From the NCBI GenBank assembly GCA_002316835.1, contig DCEG01000086.1, positions 13,331-47,286 of the forward strand: a stretch of DNA of 33,956 nucleotides, in the 5' to 3' direction. The notes under the pieces were generated by a model. That model made no database searches and was not told where the DNA came from. It saw only the letters and a program-made list of their open reading frames with translations. This DNA is from Bacteroidales bacterium UBA1035. Its GTDB lineage: Bacteria; Bacteroidota; Bacteroidia; Bacteroidales; Dysgonomonadaceae. The position numbers were made by a program, and so were the translations under genes. Numbering within the stretch: position 1 is the stretch's first letter; every line of letters starts with the position of its first letter. Below, one piece after another: positions 24,403 through 33,948 of this stretch.

Positions 24403-25077
24403 ATGCAAAACGATTTTAGAAAATACGCCGTTAAACATCTCGGAATGAGCAGTGCACGCTTAGATGGCTATGCCAAAATAATAAGTGCCGGCGGCGGTTA
24501 TATTTCCCCGACAATCATCGAAGAACGTCAGTTGAACGTTGCTCAAATGGACGTTTTTTCGCGTCTTATGATGGACAGAATTATCTTTCTCGGCACACAG
24601 ATTGACGATTATACTGCCAACGTTATACAGGCACAGTTACTTTATCTCGATTCTGCCGATCAGGGAAAAGACATATCCATCTATATTAACTCGCCTGGAG
24701 GATCAGTATATGCAGGCTACGGAATTTACGATACTATGCAGTTCATTTCCAGTAATGTTACAACTATTTGCACAGGGATGGCAGCGTCTATGGCAGCTGT
24801 TTTACTGGTTGCAGGAACGCCCAAAAAGCGCTTTGCGCTCACGCATTCGCGCGTGATGATTCACCAACCGCTTGGTGGCGTGCAGGGACAAGCATCGGAT
24901 ATTGAAATTACTGCACGTGAAATCGCAAAAGTAAAACAGGAACTAAACACCATCATTTCCAAACACACCGGAAGACCCATCGAGGAAGTTTCCCGCGATT
25001 CGGATCGTGACTTCTGGATGAGTGCTTCTGAAGCTAAAGAATATGGAATGGTGGATGATATTTTGATAAAAAAATAA
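24403..25077 (+). CDS. clpP: ATP-dependent Clp protease proteolytic subunit
   Basis: ClpP forms the tetradecameric barrel that degrades proteins fed by ClpX. The 224-aa protein has Ser129 in TGMAASMAA, His154 in VMIHQPLGG and Asp203 in DSDRDFWMS as the catalytic triad; the spacing matches E. coli ClpP. INSPGGSVYAGYGIYD precedes the serine. The N-terminal about 30 residues before ISPTIIEER are probably a propeptide. It lies upstream of clpX, with a 71-nt gap filled by a short tandem repeat. Confidence 0.97.
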   Translation: MQNDFRKYAVKHLGMSSARLDGYAKIISAGGGYISPTIIEERQLNVAQMDVFSRLMMDRIIFLGTQIDDYTANVIQAQLLYLDSADQGKDISIYINSPGGSVYAGYGIYDTMQFISSNVTTICTGMAASMAAVLLVAGTPKKRFALTHSRVMIHQPLGGVQGQASDIEITAREIAKVKQELNTIISKHTGRPIEEVSRDSDRDFWMSASEAKEYGMVDDILIKK

Positions 25078-25131
25078 GAAGTTAGAAATCAGAAGTCAGA
25101 AGTTAAAGTCTGATATCTGAAATCTGATGTC
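25077..25131 (+). repeat. degenerate 7-bp tandem repeat between clpP and clpX
   Basis: From 25077 the sequence reads as heptads: AGAAGTT, AGAAATC, AGAAGTC, AGAAGTT, a 6-base AAAGTC, TGATATC, TGAAATC and TGATGTC. The second half is partly complementary to the first, since TCTGAT can pair with ATCAGA, so the RNA could fold on itself. It fills nearly all of the clpP-clpX gap. Confidence 0.75.
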
Positions 25132-25148
25132 TATTAGTCTATAAACAA

Positions 25149-26390
25149 ATGGCAAAAAAAGCAAACAGTAGCAATCATTGCAGTTTTTGTGGAAGAAGTG
25201 AAAACGATGTAAATTTGCTTATTTCGGGAATATCAGGATATATCTGTGATATGTGTTCTGAACAGGCGCACGAGATTGTGAACGAAACATTTAAGAGCAG
25301 CGGAAAATCGACACCCGATATTTCACTTAGCTCACTTCCCAAGCCAAAGCAAATAAAGGAATTTCTTGATCAATACGTTATTGGTCAGGACAATGCGAAG
25401 CGTTTTCTTTCTGTTTCGGTTTACAATCACTACAAACGAATTCTGCAAAAAGCGGTGAAGGATGATGTTGAGATAGAGAAGTCCAACATCATCATGGTTG
25501 GTGCCACCGGAACAGGAAAAACCTTGCTGGCCAGAACCATTGCCAAGCTGCTGCGCGTGCCGTTTACCATTGTTGATGCCACTGTTCTCACCGAAGCCGG
25601 TTACGTGGGTGAAGATATCGAAAGTATTCTTACCCGATTGTTGCAAGTTGCAGATTATGACGTTGCCGCAGCTGAACGAGGTATCGTTTTCATAGATGAA
25701 ATAGACAAAATTGCCCGCAAAGGCGACAATCCGTCCATCACCCGAGATGTAAGCGGTGAAGGCGTTCAGCAAGGTTTGTTGAAATTACTGGAAGGATCAG
25801 TAGTAAACGTACCGCCGCAAGGCGGAAGAAAACATCCCGAACAACGGATGATTGCCGTAAACACAAAAAATATACTGTTTGTCTGCGGCGGTGCTTTTGA
25901 CGGGATCGAAAAGAAAATAGCCAATAGGCTGAATACACGTGTTGTAGGTTATGCAGCAAGCGGGAAGAATGCTGATATAGATCGCAACAACTTACTTCAA
26001 TATATCACACCGATGGACTTAAAGTCGTTTGGGTTGATTCCCGAAATTATCGGACGTCTGCCAATACTTACTTATCTGGAACCGTTGGATAGAGCTGCTT
26101 TGCTGAGAATTCTCACCGAACCGAAAAACTCCATCATCAAACAATACGAAAAACTCTTCTCCATGGACAATGTTACACTCACGTTCGATAAGGATGTTTA
26201 TGAGTATATCGTGGATAAAGCTATCGAATTCAAGCTCGGAGCTCGCGGATTGCGTTCCATTGTAGAAGTCATTATGATAGACGCTATGTTCAACACACCG
26301 TCGGAAGAAAAGAAAAAATTACACGTAACTCGCGAATATGCTGTTAAGCATTTCGAAAAGTCTGATTTCCGACACCTGAAAGTAGCTTAA
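25149..26390 (+). CDS. clpX: Clp protease ATP-binding subunit ClpX
   Basis: ClpX is the hexameric AAA+ unfoldase that recognises tagged proteins and threads them into ClpP. The 413-aa protein has the N-terminal zinc finger (Cys11, Cys14, Cys33, Cys36), Walker A GATGTGKT at 118-125, Walker B FIDEID at 181-186, the pore-loop segment GYVGEDIES and sensor-2 GARGLRS. The loop that docks onto ClpP, IGF in E. coli, appears as VGY near residues 266-268. The gene has no clear promoter of its own and should be cotranscribed with clpP. Confidence 0.97.
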   Translation: MAKKANSSNHCSFCGRSENDVNLLISGISGYICDMCSEQAHEIVNETFKSSGKSTPDISLSSLPKPKQIKEFLDQYVIGQDNAKRFLSVSVYNHYKRILQKAVKDDVEIEKSNIIMVGATGTGKTLLARTIAKLLRVPFTIVDATVLTEAGYVGEDIESILTRLLQVADYDVAAAERGIVFIDEIDKIARKGDNPSITRDVSGEGVQQGLLKLLEGSVVNVPPQGGRKHPEQRMIAVNTKNILFVCGGAFDGIEKKIANRLNTRVVGYAASGKNADIDRNNLLQYITPMDLKSFGLIPEIIGRLPILTYLEPLDRAALLRILTEPKNSIIKQYEKLFSMDNVTLTFDKDVYEYIVDKAIEFKLGARGLRSIVEVIMIDAMFNTPSEEKKKLHVTREYAVKHFEKSDFRHLKVA

Positions 26391-26542
26391 AAACAGTCAC
26401 TTTTTTTGGCTTTTTTTTTAAATTCCTGTTTCAGGAGGGGGTTTTCTGTGTCAAAAATTCAAAAGTAAGATTTTTAACACTAGTAATTTGTTTATTCAAT
26501 CTTTATGATTTAATTTAGTTCTTATTTTTGAATTGGATTTGT

Positions 26543-26572
26543 TTTGAAATCTAAAATACTTTCATAAATTTG
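26543..26572 (+). promoter_or_regulatory. promoter of recQ
   Basis: TTTG at 26543-26546 and TAAATTTG at 26565-26572 are 18 nt apart. The ATG follows 57 nt later. The 238-nt gap behind clpX is otherwise AT-rich without a strong terminator. Confidence 0.55.
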
Positions 26573-26628
26573 CATAATTCCAAATATGCTTAATGTGTTT
26601 TAATTTCAAAGTATAAAGTGCTCCTATT

Positions 26629-28830
26629 ATGGAAAAGCAAAAAGATCTATACGAAGGATTGAAGAAATATTTCGGATTCGATACTTTCAAGGGGAATCAA
26701 CAAGCCATTATCGAAAGTGTTCTGTCCGGGAAAGATACTTTTGTATTGATGCCGACCGGCGGGGGTAAGTCACTTTGTTATCAGCTTCCGGCATTGCTCT
26801 CGGAAGGAACCGCAATTATCATCTCACCGCTTATCGCTCTGATGAAAAATCAGGTGGATGCTATGCGGAACTTCAGCGAAGAAGATGGAATTGCACATTT
26901 TCTTAACTCATCGTTAAACAAGCAGGAAATTGAAGAAGTTAAGCAGGATATAGTCTCGGGGAAGACCAAATTGTTATACGTTGCCCCCGAGTCGCTCACC
27001 AAAATGGAGAATATTGAGTTTCTTCAGAACGTTTCAATATCGTTTTACGCTGTAGATGAAGCACATTGTATATCAGAATGGGGACACGACTTCCGCCCCG
27101 AGTACCGTCGTATAAAACCCATTATCAGCGAGATAGGCACAAGACCGGTAATTGCTTTAACGGCAACTGCTACGCCGAAAGTGCAACACGATATTCAAAA
27201 AACGCTGGGAATGTTGGATGCAGCGGTTTTTAAATCTTCGTTTAATCGGTCAAACTTATATTACGAAGTACGAGAAAAGAACGATAAGGTTGATAAAGAA
27301 ATAATAAAATACATCCTGTCGCAGGGAACAAAATCTGGAATCGTTTATTGCCTGAGTAGAAAAAAAGTGGATGATTTTGCCCAGATCCTTCAGGCAAATG
27401 ACATCAGGGCTTTGCCCTATCACGCAGGAATGGACGCTGCCACACGCAGTTTCAATCAAGATTCCTTTTTGATGGAACAGGCCGAAGTGATCGTGGCTAC
27501 CATTGCCTTCGGGATGGGGATTGACAAACCCGATGTGCGATACGTAATCCATTACGACATACCAAAAAGTCTCGAAGGATACTATCAGGAAACCGGGCGC
27601 TCCGGGCGCGACGGAGGCGAAGGCAAATGTATTGCTTTCTATTCCAATAAAGATTTACAAAAACTGGAACGTTTTATGCAAGGTAAACCCGTTTCCGAGC
27701 AGGAAATAGGAAAACAACTACTACTTGAAACAGCTGCCTATGCCGAAACTTCCGTGTGCCGGAGAAAAATGCTTTTGCATTACTTCGGTGAAGATTATAA
27801 CGAACCAAATTGTGGAAATTGCGATAATTGTTTAAATCCAAAAATAAAAGTGGAAGCTAAAGAATTACTTGTCACCGTTTTAGAGGCCATATCTGTGTTG
27901 AAAGAAAAACACAAAGCCGATTATTTGACTAATTTTTTACTCGGAAAAGAGACATCCGAGATAGAGACGTTTGAACACAACGAACTGGAAGAATTCGGGT
28001 CAGGATCGGATGAAGAAGAGAGTACCTGGGAAACGGTCATTCGTCAGGCATTGCTTGACAATTATTTAAAAAAGGACATTGAAAACTACGGAATTCTAAA
28101 AATAACAAAAAAAGGAAAGGAGTTTCTGAAAAAACCGGTTTCATTTAAAATTACGAAAGAGGAGGATGAAGACGAAGCCGATATCGATGAACTGGAATCA
28201 GAAGAAGGTGTTATTACATCTGGTGGCGGAAATTTAGGTGCAGCCGATCCGGCATTGTTCTCGATGATGAAAGATCTAAGAAAGAAAATATCTAAAAAGC
28301 TCAATGTACCGCCATACGTCATATTCCAACCCGCATCTTTGGAAGCAATGGCTACCTCCTATCCTATTACACTGGAAGAGCTGCAAAACATTCCGGGTGT
28401 GGGATCTGGAAAAGCCAAAAGATACGGACAGGAGTTTATTGAACTTATTAAGAAGCACGTAGAAGAAAACGAAATTATACGTCCCGAAGATCTGCGGGTT
28501 AAGACAGTAGCCAACAAATCGAAGCTTAAAGTTTCCATAGTACAGGCAATCGATAGAAAAGTTGCACTCGACGATCTGGCTGAATCCAAAGGAATAGACT
28601 TTAATGAGATGTTATCGGAAGTTGAAGCCATAGTTTATTCGGGTACCAAAATAAATATCAATTATTTTCTGGAGGAAGTAGTGGATGTTGACGTGATCGA
28701 CGATATTTACGAGTACTTCAGAGAAGCGGAGACCGATAATTTGGAGAAAGCCATGGATGAACTTCCGGACTATTCAGAAACCGAAATTCGTTTAGTTCGG
28801 ATCAAGTTCTTCTCGGACATGGCAAACTAA
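26629..28830 (+). CDS. recQ: ATP-dependent DNA helicase RecQ
   Basis: RecQ unwinds DNA 3' to 5' in recombination and repair. The 733-aa protein has Walker A MPTGGGKS at about 41-48, DEAH at 143-146, the aromatic-rich loop HCISEWGHDFRPEY, and motif VI QETGRSGRDG. The zinc-binding domain has Cys377, Cys395, Cys398 and Cys401. A winged-helix region follows, then an acidic linker (DEDEADIDELESEEG near 505-520), an HRDC domain about 545-620 (VIFQPASLEAMA, NIPGVGSGKAKRYG) and a C-terminal extension of about 100 residues. The extension and acidic linker make it longer than E. coli RecQ but similar to Bacteroidales forms. dxs follows 58 nt downstream with no obvious promoter. Confidence 0.96.
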   Translation: MEKQKDLYEGLKKYFGFDTFKGNQQAIIESVLSGKDTFVLMPTGGGKSLCYQLPALLSEGTAIIISPLIALMKNQVDAMRNFSEEDGIAHFLNSSLNKQEIEEVKQDIVSGKTKLLYVAPESLTKMENIEFLQNVSISFYAVDEAHCISEWGHDFRPEYRRIKPIISEIGTRPVIALTATATPKVQHDIQKTLGMLDAAVFKSSFNRSNLYYEVREKNDKVDKEIIKYILSQGTKSGIVYCLSRKKVDDFAQILQANDIRALPYHAGMDAATRSFNQDSFLMEQAEVIVATIAFGMGIDKPDVRYVIHYDIPKSLEGYYQETGRSGRDGGEGKCIAFYSNKDLQKLERFMQGKPVSEQEIGKQLLLETAAYAETSVCRRKMLLHYFGEDYNEPNCGNCDNCLNPKIKVEAKELLVTVLEAISVLKEKHKADYLTNFLLGKETSEIETFEHNELEEFGSGSDEEESTWETVIRQALLDNYLKKDIENYGILKITKKGKEFLKKPVSFKITKEEDEDEADIDELESEEGVITSGGGNLGAADPALFSMMKDLRKKISKKLNVPPYVIFQPASLEAMATSYPITLEELQNIPGVGSGKAKRYGQEFIELIKKHVEENEIIRPEDLRVKTVANKSKLKVSIVQAIDRKVALDDLAESKGIDFNEMLSEVEAIVYSGTKININYFLEEVVDVDVIDDIYEYFREAETDNLEKAMDELPDYSETEIRLVRIKFFSDMAN

Positions 28831-28888
28831 GCATCTAAAAACTATTGCATCCGATTTACTGTTTATAAGTAATCGAAGGAAAATAAAA

Positions 28889-30850
28889 ATGAAATATTTG
28901 CAAAATATAAACAGTCCGGCAGATCTCAAAAAATTAAACATAGGACAGCTCAACGATGTTTGTGCTGATTTAAGAGAATTCATTATTGATCAGCTCTCGA
29001 GCAATCCCGGACACTTTGCATCGAGTTTAGGGACTGTTGAACTTACTGTAGCACTTCATTATCTATATAACACTCCATATGATCGGCTTGTTTGGGATGT
29101 AGGCCATCAAGCTTACGGGCATAAAATTCTAACAGGCAGACGCGATATTTTTCACACCAACCGTAGACTAGGAGGCCTATCAGGTTTCACTAACCCCAAT
29201 GAAAGTGAGTACGATACTTTTGCTGCCGGACACGCTTCCACATCTATCTCGGCAGCTCTTGGAATGGCTGTGGCAGCATCGCTTAACGGTGAAGAGGATC
29301 GCCGGGTAGTAGCCATTATTGGAGACGGTTCAATGACCGGAGGATTGGCTTACGAGGGGCTTAACAACGCTTGCTCCCAACCAAACAATCTACTTATCAT
29401 CCTAAATGACAACGATATGTCTATCGATGGCAATGTAGGTGGGATTCAGGATTATTTGGTAAAAATGACCACATCTTCTCAGTATAATAAAATGCGGAGT
29501 AAGGTCTACCAATCCATCAAAAATAAAAAACTAATTTCTGAGGAAAAGAAAAATATCGTACTCCGTTTTAACAACAGCGTAAAATCTCTTATTACCCAAC
29601 AACAAAATATGTTCGAGGGGTTCAATATCCGATATTTCGGGCCTGTTGACGGACACGACTTACCTGGGCTTATCCGCGTCCTGCGAAACATCAGGGACAT
29701 GAAGGGACCAAGGTTGCTTCATATTAAAACCGTCAAAGGAAAGGGTTTTAAACCCGCGGAGAAAGCAGCTACCATCTGGCATGCCCCCGGATTATTTGAT
29801 AAGGAGACCGGAGAACGCATTGTAAGGAACAAAATAAATCAACCTCAACTTTATCAGGATGTTTTCGGACATACATTGGTAGAAATGGCCGAGAAAAATA
29901 GAAAGATTGTCGGAATCACACCAGCTATGCCCACGGGATGTTCCATGACTTATATGATGCATAAATTCCCAAAAAGAGCTTTCGATGTAGGAATTGCCGA
30001 AGCACACGCTGTAACTTTTTCTGCAGGAATGGCCAAGGAAGGTTTTATTCCGTTTTGCAATATCTATTCTTCATTTATGCAACGCGCTTATGATCAGGTC
30101 ATTCACGACGTGGCTTTACAAAACCTCAAGGTTATCATGTGTCTCGACAGAGCCGGGCTTGTAGGTGAAGACGGACCTACACACCACGGTGTTTTCGATT
30201 TAGCGTATTTCAGACCTATCCCTAATCTGGTTATCTCTGCTCCATTCAATGAGCACGATCTTCGCAATTTAATGTACACATCTGTTTATGGAAATGACGG
30301 ACCGTTTGTAATCCGATATCCGCGCGGACAAGGCGAGATGGTTGATTGGCGAAACCAACCTCAGCTTATACCAATAGGTAAAGGTAAGAAACTGAAGAAA
30401 GGCAAAGATATTGCTCTGCTTTCCATTGGAACTATAGGCAACAGCGCTGTAAAAGCTATCGCACAGGCTGAAGAAATAGGGATTAGCGTGGCTCACTACG
30501 ATATGCTTTTCTTGAAACCCATAGATAAAGAGATGCTTGGCAAGGTTGCCAAAAAGTTCAAATACATCATAACATTGGAAGATGGGGTAATTGAAGGAGG
30601 AATGGGAAGTGCTGTAATAGAATTTTTAGCCGATAGTGGATTTACGAATAACAGAGTTTTCAGGATAGGTGTCGAAGATGAATTTATCACCCACGGCCCG
30701 ATGAAAGAACTGCATAAGGTGGCTAAAATCGATGAAGAAAGCATTTATCAAAAAATTATTGAAGTACATAGATTAAAGAAACAAGAATCTGAAGAAAATC
30801 ATAACGGAAGTATTGTTGTTATTCAAGAACAAAACGATTTGAATAATTAA
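28889..30850 (+). CDS. dxs: 1-deoxy-D-xylulose-5-phosphate synthase
   Basis: Dxs joins pyruvate and glyceraldehyde-3-phosphate to make DXP, the first step of the MEP isoprenoid pathway and a precursor of thiamine and pyridoxal. The 653-aa enzyme has VWDVGHQAYGHKILTGR, the thiamine-diphosphate motif GDGSMTGG at 145-152 with NDNDMSID behind it, DGHDLPGL, GEDGPTHHGVFDLAY and IRYPRG. The last about 20 residues are a charged tail. No -7 box could be placed in the 58-nt gap behind recQ, so it may be read from the recQ promoter. Confidence 0.97.
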   Translation: MKYLQNINSPADLKKLNIGQLNDVCADLREFIIDQLSSNPGHFASSLGTVELTVALHYLYNTPYDRLVWDVGHQAYGHKILTGRRDIFHTNRRLGGLSGFTNPNESEYDTFAAGHASTSISAALGMAVAASLNGEEDRRVVAIIGDGSMTGGLAYEGLNNACSQPNNLLIILNDNDMSIDGNVGGIQDYLVKMTTSSQYNKMRSKVYQSIKNKKLISEEKKNIVLRFNNSVKSLITQQQNMFEGFNIRYFGPVDGHDLPGLIRVLRNIRDMKGPRLLHIKTVKGKGFKPAEKAATIWHAPGLFDKETGERIVRNKINQPQLYQDVFGHTLVEMAEKNRKIVGITPAMPTGCSMTYMMHKFPKRAFDVGIAEAHAVTFSAGMAKEGFIPFCNIYSSFMQRAYDQVIHDVALQNLKVIMCLDRAGLVGEDGPTHHGVFDLAYFRPIPNLVISAPFNEHDLRNLMYTSVYGNDGPFVIRYPRGQGEMVDWRNQPQLIPIGKGKKLKKGKDIALLSIGTIGNSAVKAIAQAEEIGISVAHYDMLFLKPIDKEMLGKVAKKFKYIITLEDGVIEGGMGSAVIEFLADSGFTNNRVFRIGVEDEFITHGPMKELHKVAKIDEESIYQKIIEVHRLKKQESEENHNGSIVVIQEQNDLNN

Positions 30851-30923
30851 AAACGATAACAACTGTTTTTCTTATTAAATACCTTTAATGGAATCCAGGT
30901 ATAACTTTAATAAACCATAACGG

Positions 30924-32261
30924 ATGAAAATATTAATAGCCGGAGCAGGAGAAGTCGGAACCCATCTTGCAAAATTGCTCGGGCAGGAAAATCATGACAT
31001 CACATTGATGGATAGCAGTAAAGAACGATTGATGACCGTTCGAGATAATGCTGAACTATTGACTTTCATTGGAAACTGTACATCATTGAAAGATCTTACC
31101 GAAGCCGGTGTAGCCGATTCCGATCTATTCATCGGTGTTACTCCCGAAGAGTCAAAGAATATAAATGCTTGTATGCTGGCTGCCAATCTGGGTGTAAAAA
31201 AAACGCTCGCACGAATAGATAATTACGAGTATCTTCTTCCTAAAAATGTGGAGTTCTTTGATAAATTGGGTATTCATTCGATGATTTATCCCGAAATGAT
31301 GGCTGCCCGTGAAATAGTTTCTTCACTTAAGACTCCCTGGACAAGGGTTTGGTGGGAATTATCGAACGGATCAATTATACTTACTGCTGCTAAAATCAGA
31401 TCAAACGCACCTATCGCTAATTGGTATCTTCGCGAACTTCCAAACGCGGGTAAAAAATTTCATATTGTGGTAATAAAACGTGGAAATCAAACATTAATCC
31501 CAAAAGGAAACGATCAGATTCTTCCAAACGATATTCTATATTTTACCACGCTGAGAAAAAATCTGGATGAGATGCCTGCTATTATGGGTAAAACGTCGTT
31601 CGAAACTAAAAATGTGATGTTTATGGGTGGAAGCAGGATTACAATGAGGGCCATACAATATCTTCCGTCAAACATAAATATTAAAATAATAGAGCAGAAC
31701 CGGGAAAGAGCTGAAAAGTTGGTTGAAATTTCACCATCCAATGTAACTATATTTTTAGGCGATGCACGTGATGCAGAATTATTGCTGAGTGAAGGCATTT
31801 CCGAAATGGATGCTTTTATTGCACTTACGGGGAACTCAGAAGCCAATATACTCGGGTGCATGATGGCAAAACAATACGGTGTGAAAAAGACCATTGCCGA
31901 AGTGGAGAATATCGACTATATTCCCATGGCAGAACGCTTTGATATTGGCACTGTTATCAACAAAAAACTACTGGCAGCAAGTAAGATATACGAACTTCTG
32001 CTCAGGGCTGATGCTTCAAATATAAAATGTCTCACATTCTCAAACGCCAACGTGGGAGAAGTTATCGCTAAGCCCAATTCGAAGGTGACCAAAAAACTAA
32101 TCAAAAACTTAAATTTGCCATCCGACATGACGCTTGGCGCACTTATACGAAACGGTGAACCTATGCTCATAGACGGTGATACGCTTATAGAACCGTACGA
32201 TCAAGTGATGGTATTTTTTATGAATACATCGTTGAAAAGTATCGAAAGTTTTTTTAATTGA
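30924..32261 (+). CDS. trkA: Trk potassium uptake regulator TrkA
   Basis: TrkA is the cytoplasmic NAD(H)/nucleotide-binding gate of the Trk potassium transporter. The 445-aa protein has two RCK modules. The first Rossmann fold begins with ILIAGAGEVGTHLAKLL; the second begins near residue 230 with NVMFMGGSRITMRAIQYL, where the glycine pattern is looser, as is usual for the second module. Each is followed by a smaller TrkA_C region. It lies directly upstream of trkH, 145 nt away. Confidence 0.95.
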   Translation: MKILIAGAGEVGTHLAKLLGQENHDITLMDSSKERLMTVRDNAELLTFIGNCTSLKDLTEAGVADSDLFIGVTPEESKNINACMLAANLGVKKTLARIDNYEYLLPKNVEFFDKLGIHSMIYPEMMAAREIVSSLKTPWTRVWWELSNGSIILTAAKIRSNAPIANWYLRELPNAGKKFHIVVIKRGNQTLIPKGNDQILPNDILYFTTLRKNLDEMPAIMGKTSFETKNVMFMGGSRITMRAIQYLPSNINIKIIEQNRERAEKLVEISPSNVTIFLGDARDAELLLSEGISEMDAFIALTGNSEANILGCMMAKQYGVKKTIAEVENIDYIPMAERFDIGTVINKKLLAASKIYELLLRADASNIKCLTFSNANVGEVIAKPNSKVTKKLIKNLNLPSDMTLGALIRNGEPMLIDGDTLIEPYDQVMVFFMNTSLKSIESFFN

Positions 32262-32406
32262 TGTTTTAGATGTTTCACTTATTTCAACATAACCCAGAAA
32301 ACCAAAGTTCTATTTGTTTATTTTTCTCTTTGCCTAAGGGCAAATCTTCTGTTTATGAACGTAGTGAAAAATCAGCCTACACCTTAATTTAAACACCGAA
32401 GCATTA

Positions 32407-33873
32407 ATGCGGAACTTCAACTATCAGTTTGTATTTAGCAGCATAGGTTTAATTTTGATGATCGAATCATCATTTATGCTGGTTTCTGCATTCGTCGGTG
32501 AAGTTTATCTGGAATCTTCTGTTTACAGTCTCTATATATCTTCGTTAATTACCTTCATCTCTGGACTTTCGTTGTTTTTAATTGGGAGGAAGAGACGCAA
32601 AGGTAAACGAATATCACAACGGGAAGTATATCTTACCGTAACTCTTGTATGGGTTTTAATGGCACTTTTTGGCACACTACCCTTTCTGATTGGCGGCGCA
32701 GTACCCACTTTTACCGATGCTTTTTTTGAAAGTGTTTGCGGATTTACCACTACCGGGAGTTCCACTCTACTTAATATAGAGGCCTTTCCAAAATCGTTGC
32801 ACTTTTGGCGAAGTTTTACCCAATGGATAGGAGGTATAGGGATTATCATCTTCGTGATGTCTTTTTTACCGATGTTTGGCGGCAGTTCCTATCATTTTTA
32901 TAATGCCGAAGCAACCGGAATTTCCAAAGAGCAATTACGACCGCGTATCAGCGACATCACCCGGAATATGTCCATTACATATTTGGGATTAACCGTAGTT
33001 GGATTTCTTTTGCTGTGGGCAGGTCCCATGGATGCTTTTGATGCAGCCTGCCATACTTTCACCAGCATTTCTACCGGAGGATTCTCTACAAAACAAGCCA
33101 GTATTGCACACTTTAATTCTGCTTACACTGAATATGTGATAATATTTTTGATGTTTACAGGTGGCATAAGATTTCTGTTATTATTTAATCTGTTCCGACA
33201 TTTTTCAGGTAAAATTTTTAAAGATGAAGAGTTCTTGTGGTACTCCTTCATGATACTCGGCTTTACATTCATAATTACCATTGCTTTGTATGTAGAAGGC
33301 AACGTGTTGGGATCAGCTGAAAACACCATCAGAACAGTTCTTTTCCAAGTTGTTGCGGCAATTACTACCACCGGATATGCTACTACTGATTTTTTACGAT
33401 GGGGACAATTTTATTGGTTCCTTTTCCTCGCTATGGTTCTGTTTTGTGGCAGCGAAGGCTCAACATCGGGTGGGATGAAAATATCACGATTAATCATTCT
33501 GGTGAAAAACACAAGAGTAGTATTCCGTCGTCAGGTACATCCGCAAGCGTTGTATATGGTGAAGATAAACGGACAGGTTTATTCAACTGCTGTAGTTGAA
33601 AAAGTGCTTGCTTTTGTTTTTCTTTATCTGACCATCATTGGATTAAGTGCTATTATATTGAGTTTTACCGGCATGTCGTTTGATGAATCTATTGGAACAG
33701 CGGCTTCAAGTATGAGTAGTTATGGGTTTGGGCTGGGAGATTTCGGCCCGTCAGGAAACTTTTCTACCGCTACTGATTTCGCTAAATATTTTTTATCTTT
33801 CCTTATGATTGTTGGCCGGTTAGAAGTATTTACAGTGCTTTCACTATTTACGGCAAGTCTATGGAAAAAGTGA
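32407..33873 (+). CDS. trkH: Trk potassium transporter membrane subunit TrkH
   Basis: TrkH is the inner-membrane K+ channel that pairs with TrkA. The 488-aa protein is strongly hydrophobic with about ten membrane segments. Its four pore motifs are visible: CGFTTTGSST, ISTGGFST, TTTGYAT, and the fourth as MSSYGFGLGDFGPSG. The conserved VGRLEVFTVL segment is near the end. The last codons (LWKK and stop) fall within the left arm of a 40-bp inverted repeat. A weak TTTGCC-TAAG-GGCAAA hairpin (32329-32344) lies in the gap from trkA, without a T-tract. Confidence 0.95.
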   Translation: MRNFNYQFVFSSIGLILMIESSFMLVSAFVGEVYLESSVYSLYISSLITFISGLSLFLIGRKRRKGKRISQREVYLTVTLVWVLMALFGTLPFLIGGAVPTFTDAFFESVCGFTTTGSSTLLNIEAFPKSLHFWRSFTQWIGGIGIIIFVMSFLPMFGGSSYHFYNAEATGISKEQLRPRISDITRNMSITYLGLTVVGFLLLWAGPMDAFDAACHTFTSISTGGFSTKQASIAHFNSAYTEYVIIFLMFTGGIRFLLLFNLFRHFSGKIFKDEEFLWYSFMILGFTFIITIALYVEGNVLGSAENTIRTVLFQVVAAITTTGYATTDFLRWGQFYWFLFLAMVLFCGSEGSTSGGMKISRLIILVKNTRVVFRRQVHPQALYMVKINGQVYSTAVVEKVLAFVFLYLTIIGLSAIILSFTGMSFDESIGTAASSMSSYGFGLGDFGPSGNFSTATDFAKYFLSFLMIVGRLEVFTVLSLFTASLWKK

Positions 33874-33948
33874 TTTAAAATTAATGCTGTTGCGTTAATA
33901 AATCTTTATTATTAACGCAACAGCAGTAATTTTAAATCACTTTTTCCA
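33862..33948. repeat. 40-bp near-perfect inverted repeat at the trkH end
   Basis: Arm 33862-33901 and arm 33909-33948 are reverse complements with a single mismatch (A at 33883) and a 7-nt loop ATCTTTA. The left arm starts inside trkH, 12 nt before its stop. The stem holds TTGCGTTAATAA and a TTTAAAATTA tract. As RNA it gives a very long hairpin that ends trkH, and a T-run is present at 33941-33945. It can act as a strong terminator, but it is much longer than those elsewhere in the window. Confidence 0.9.

Noticed and set aside
33862..33948. Pure assembly fold-back at the window edge
   Set aside because: The arms diverge after 40 bp and contain a mismatch and a loop, unlike an exact fold-back; it cannot be excluded without reads, so it is kept as a finding.
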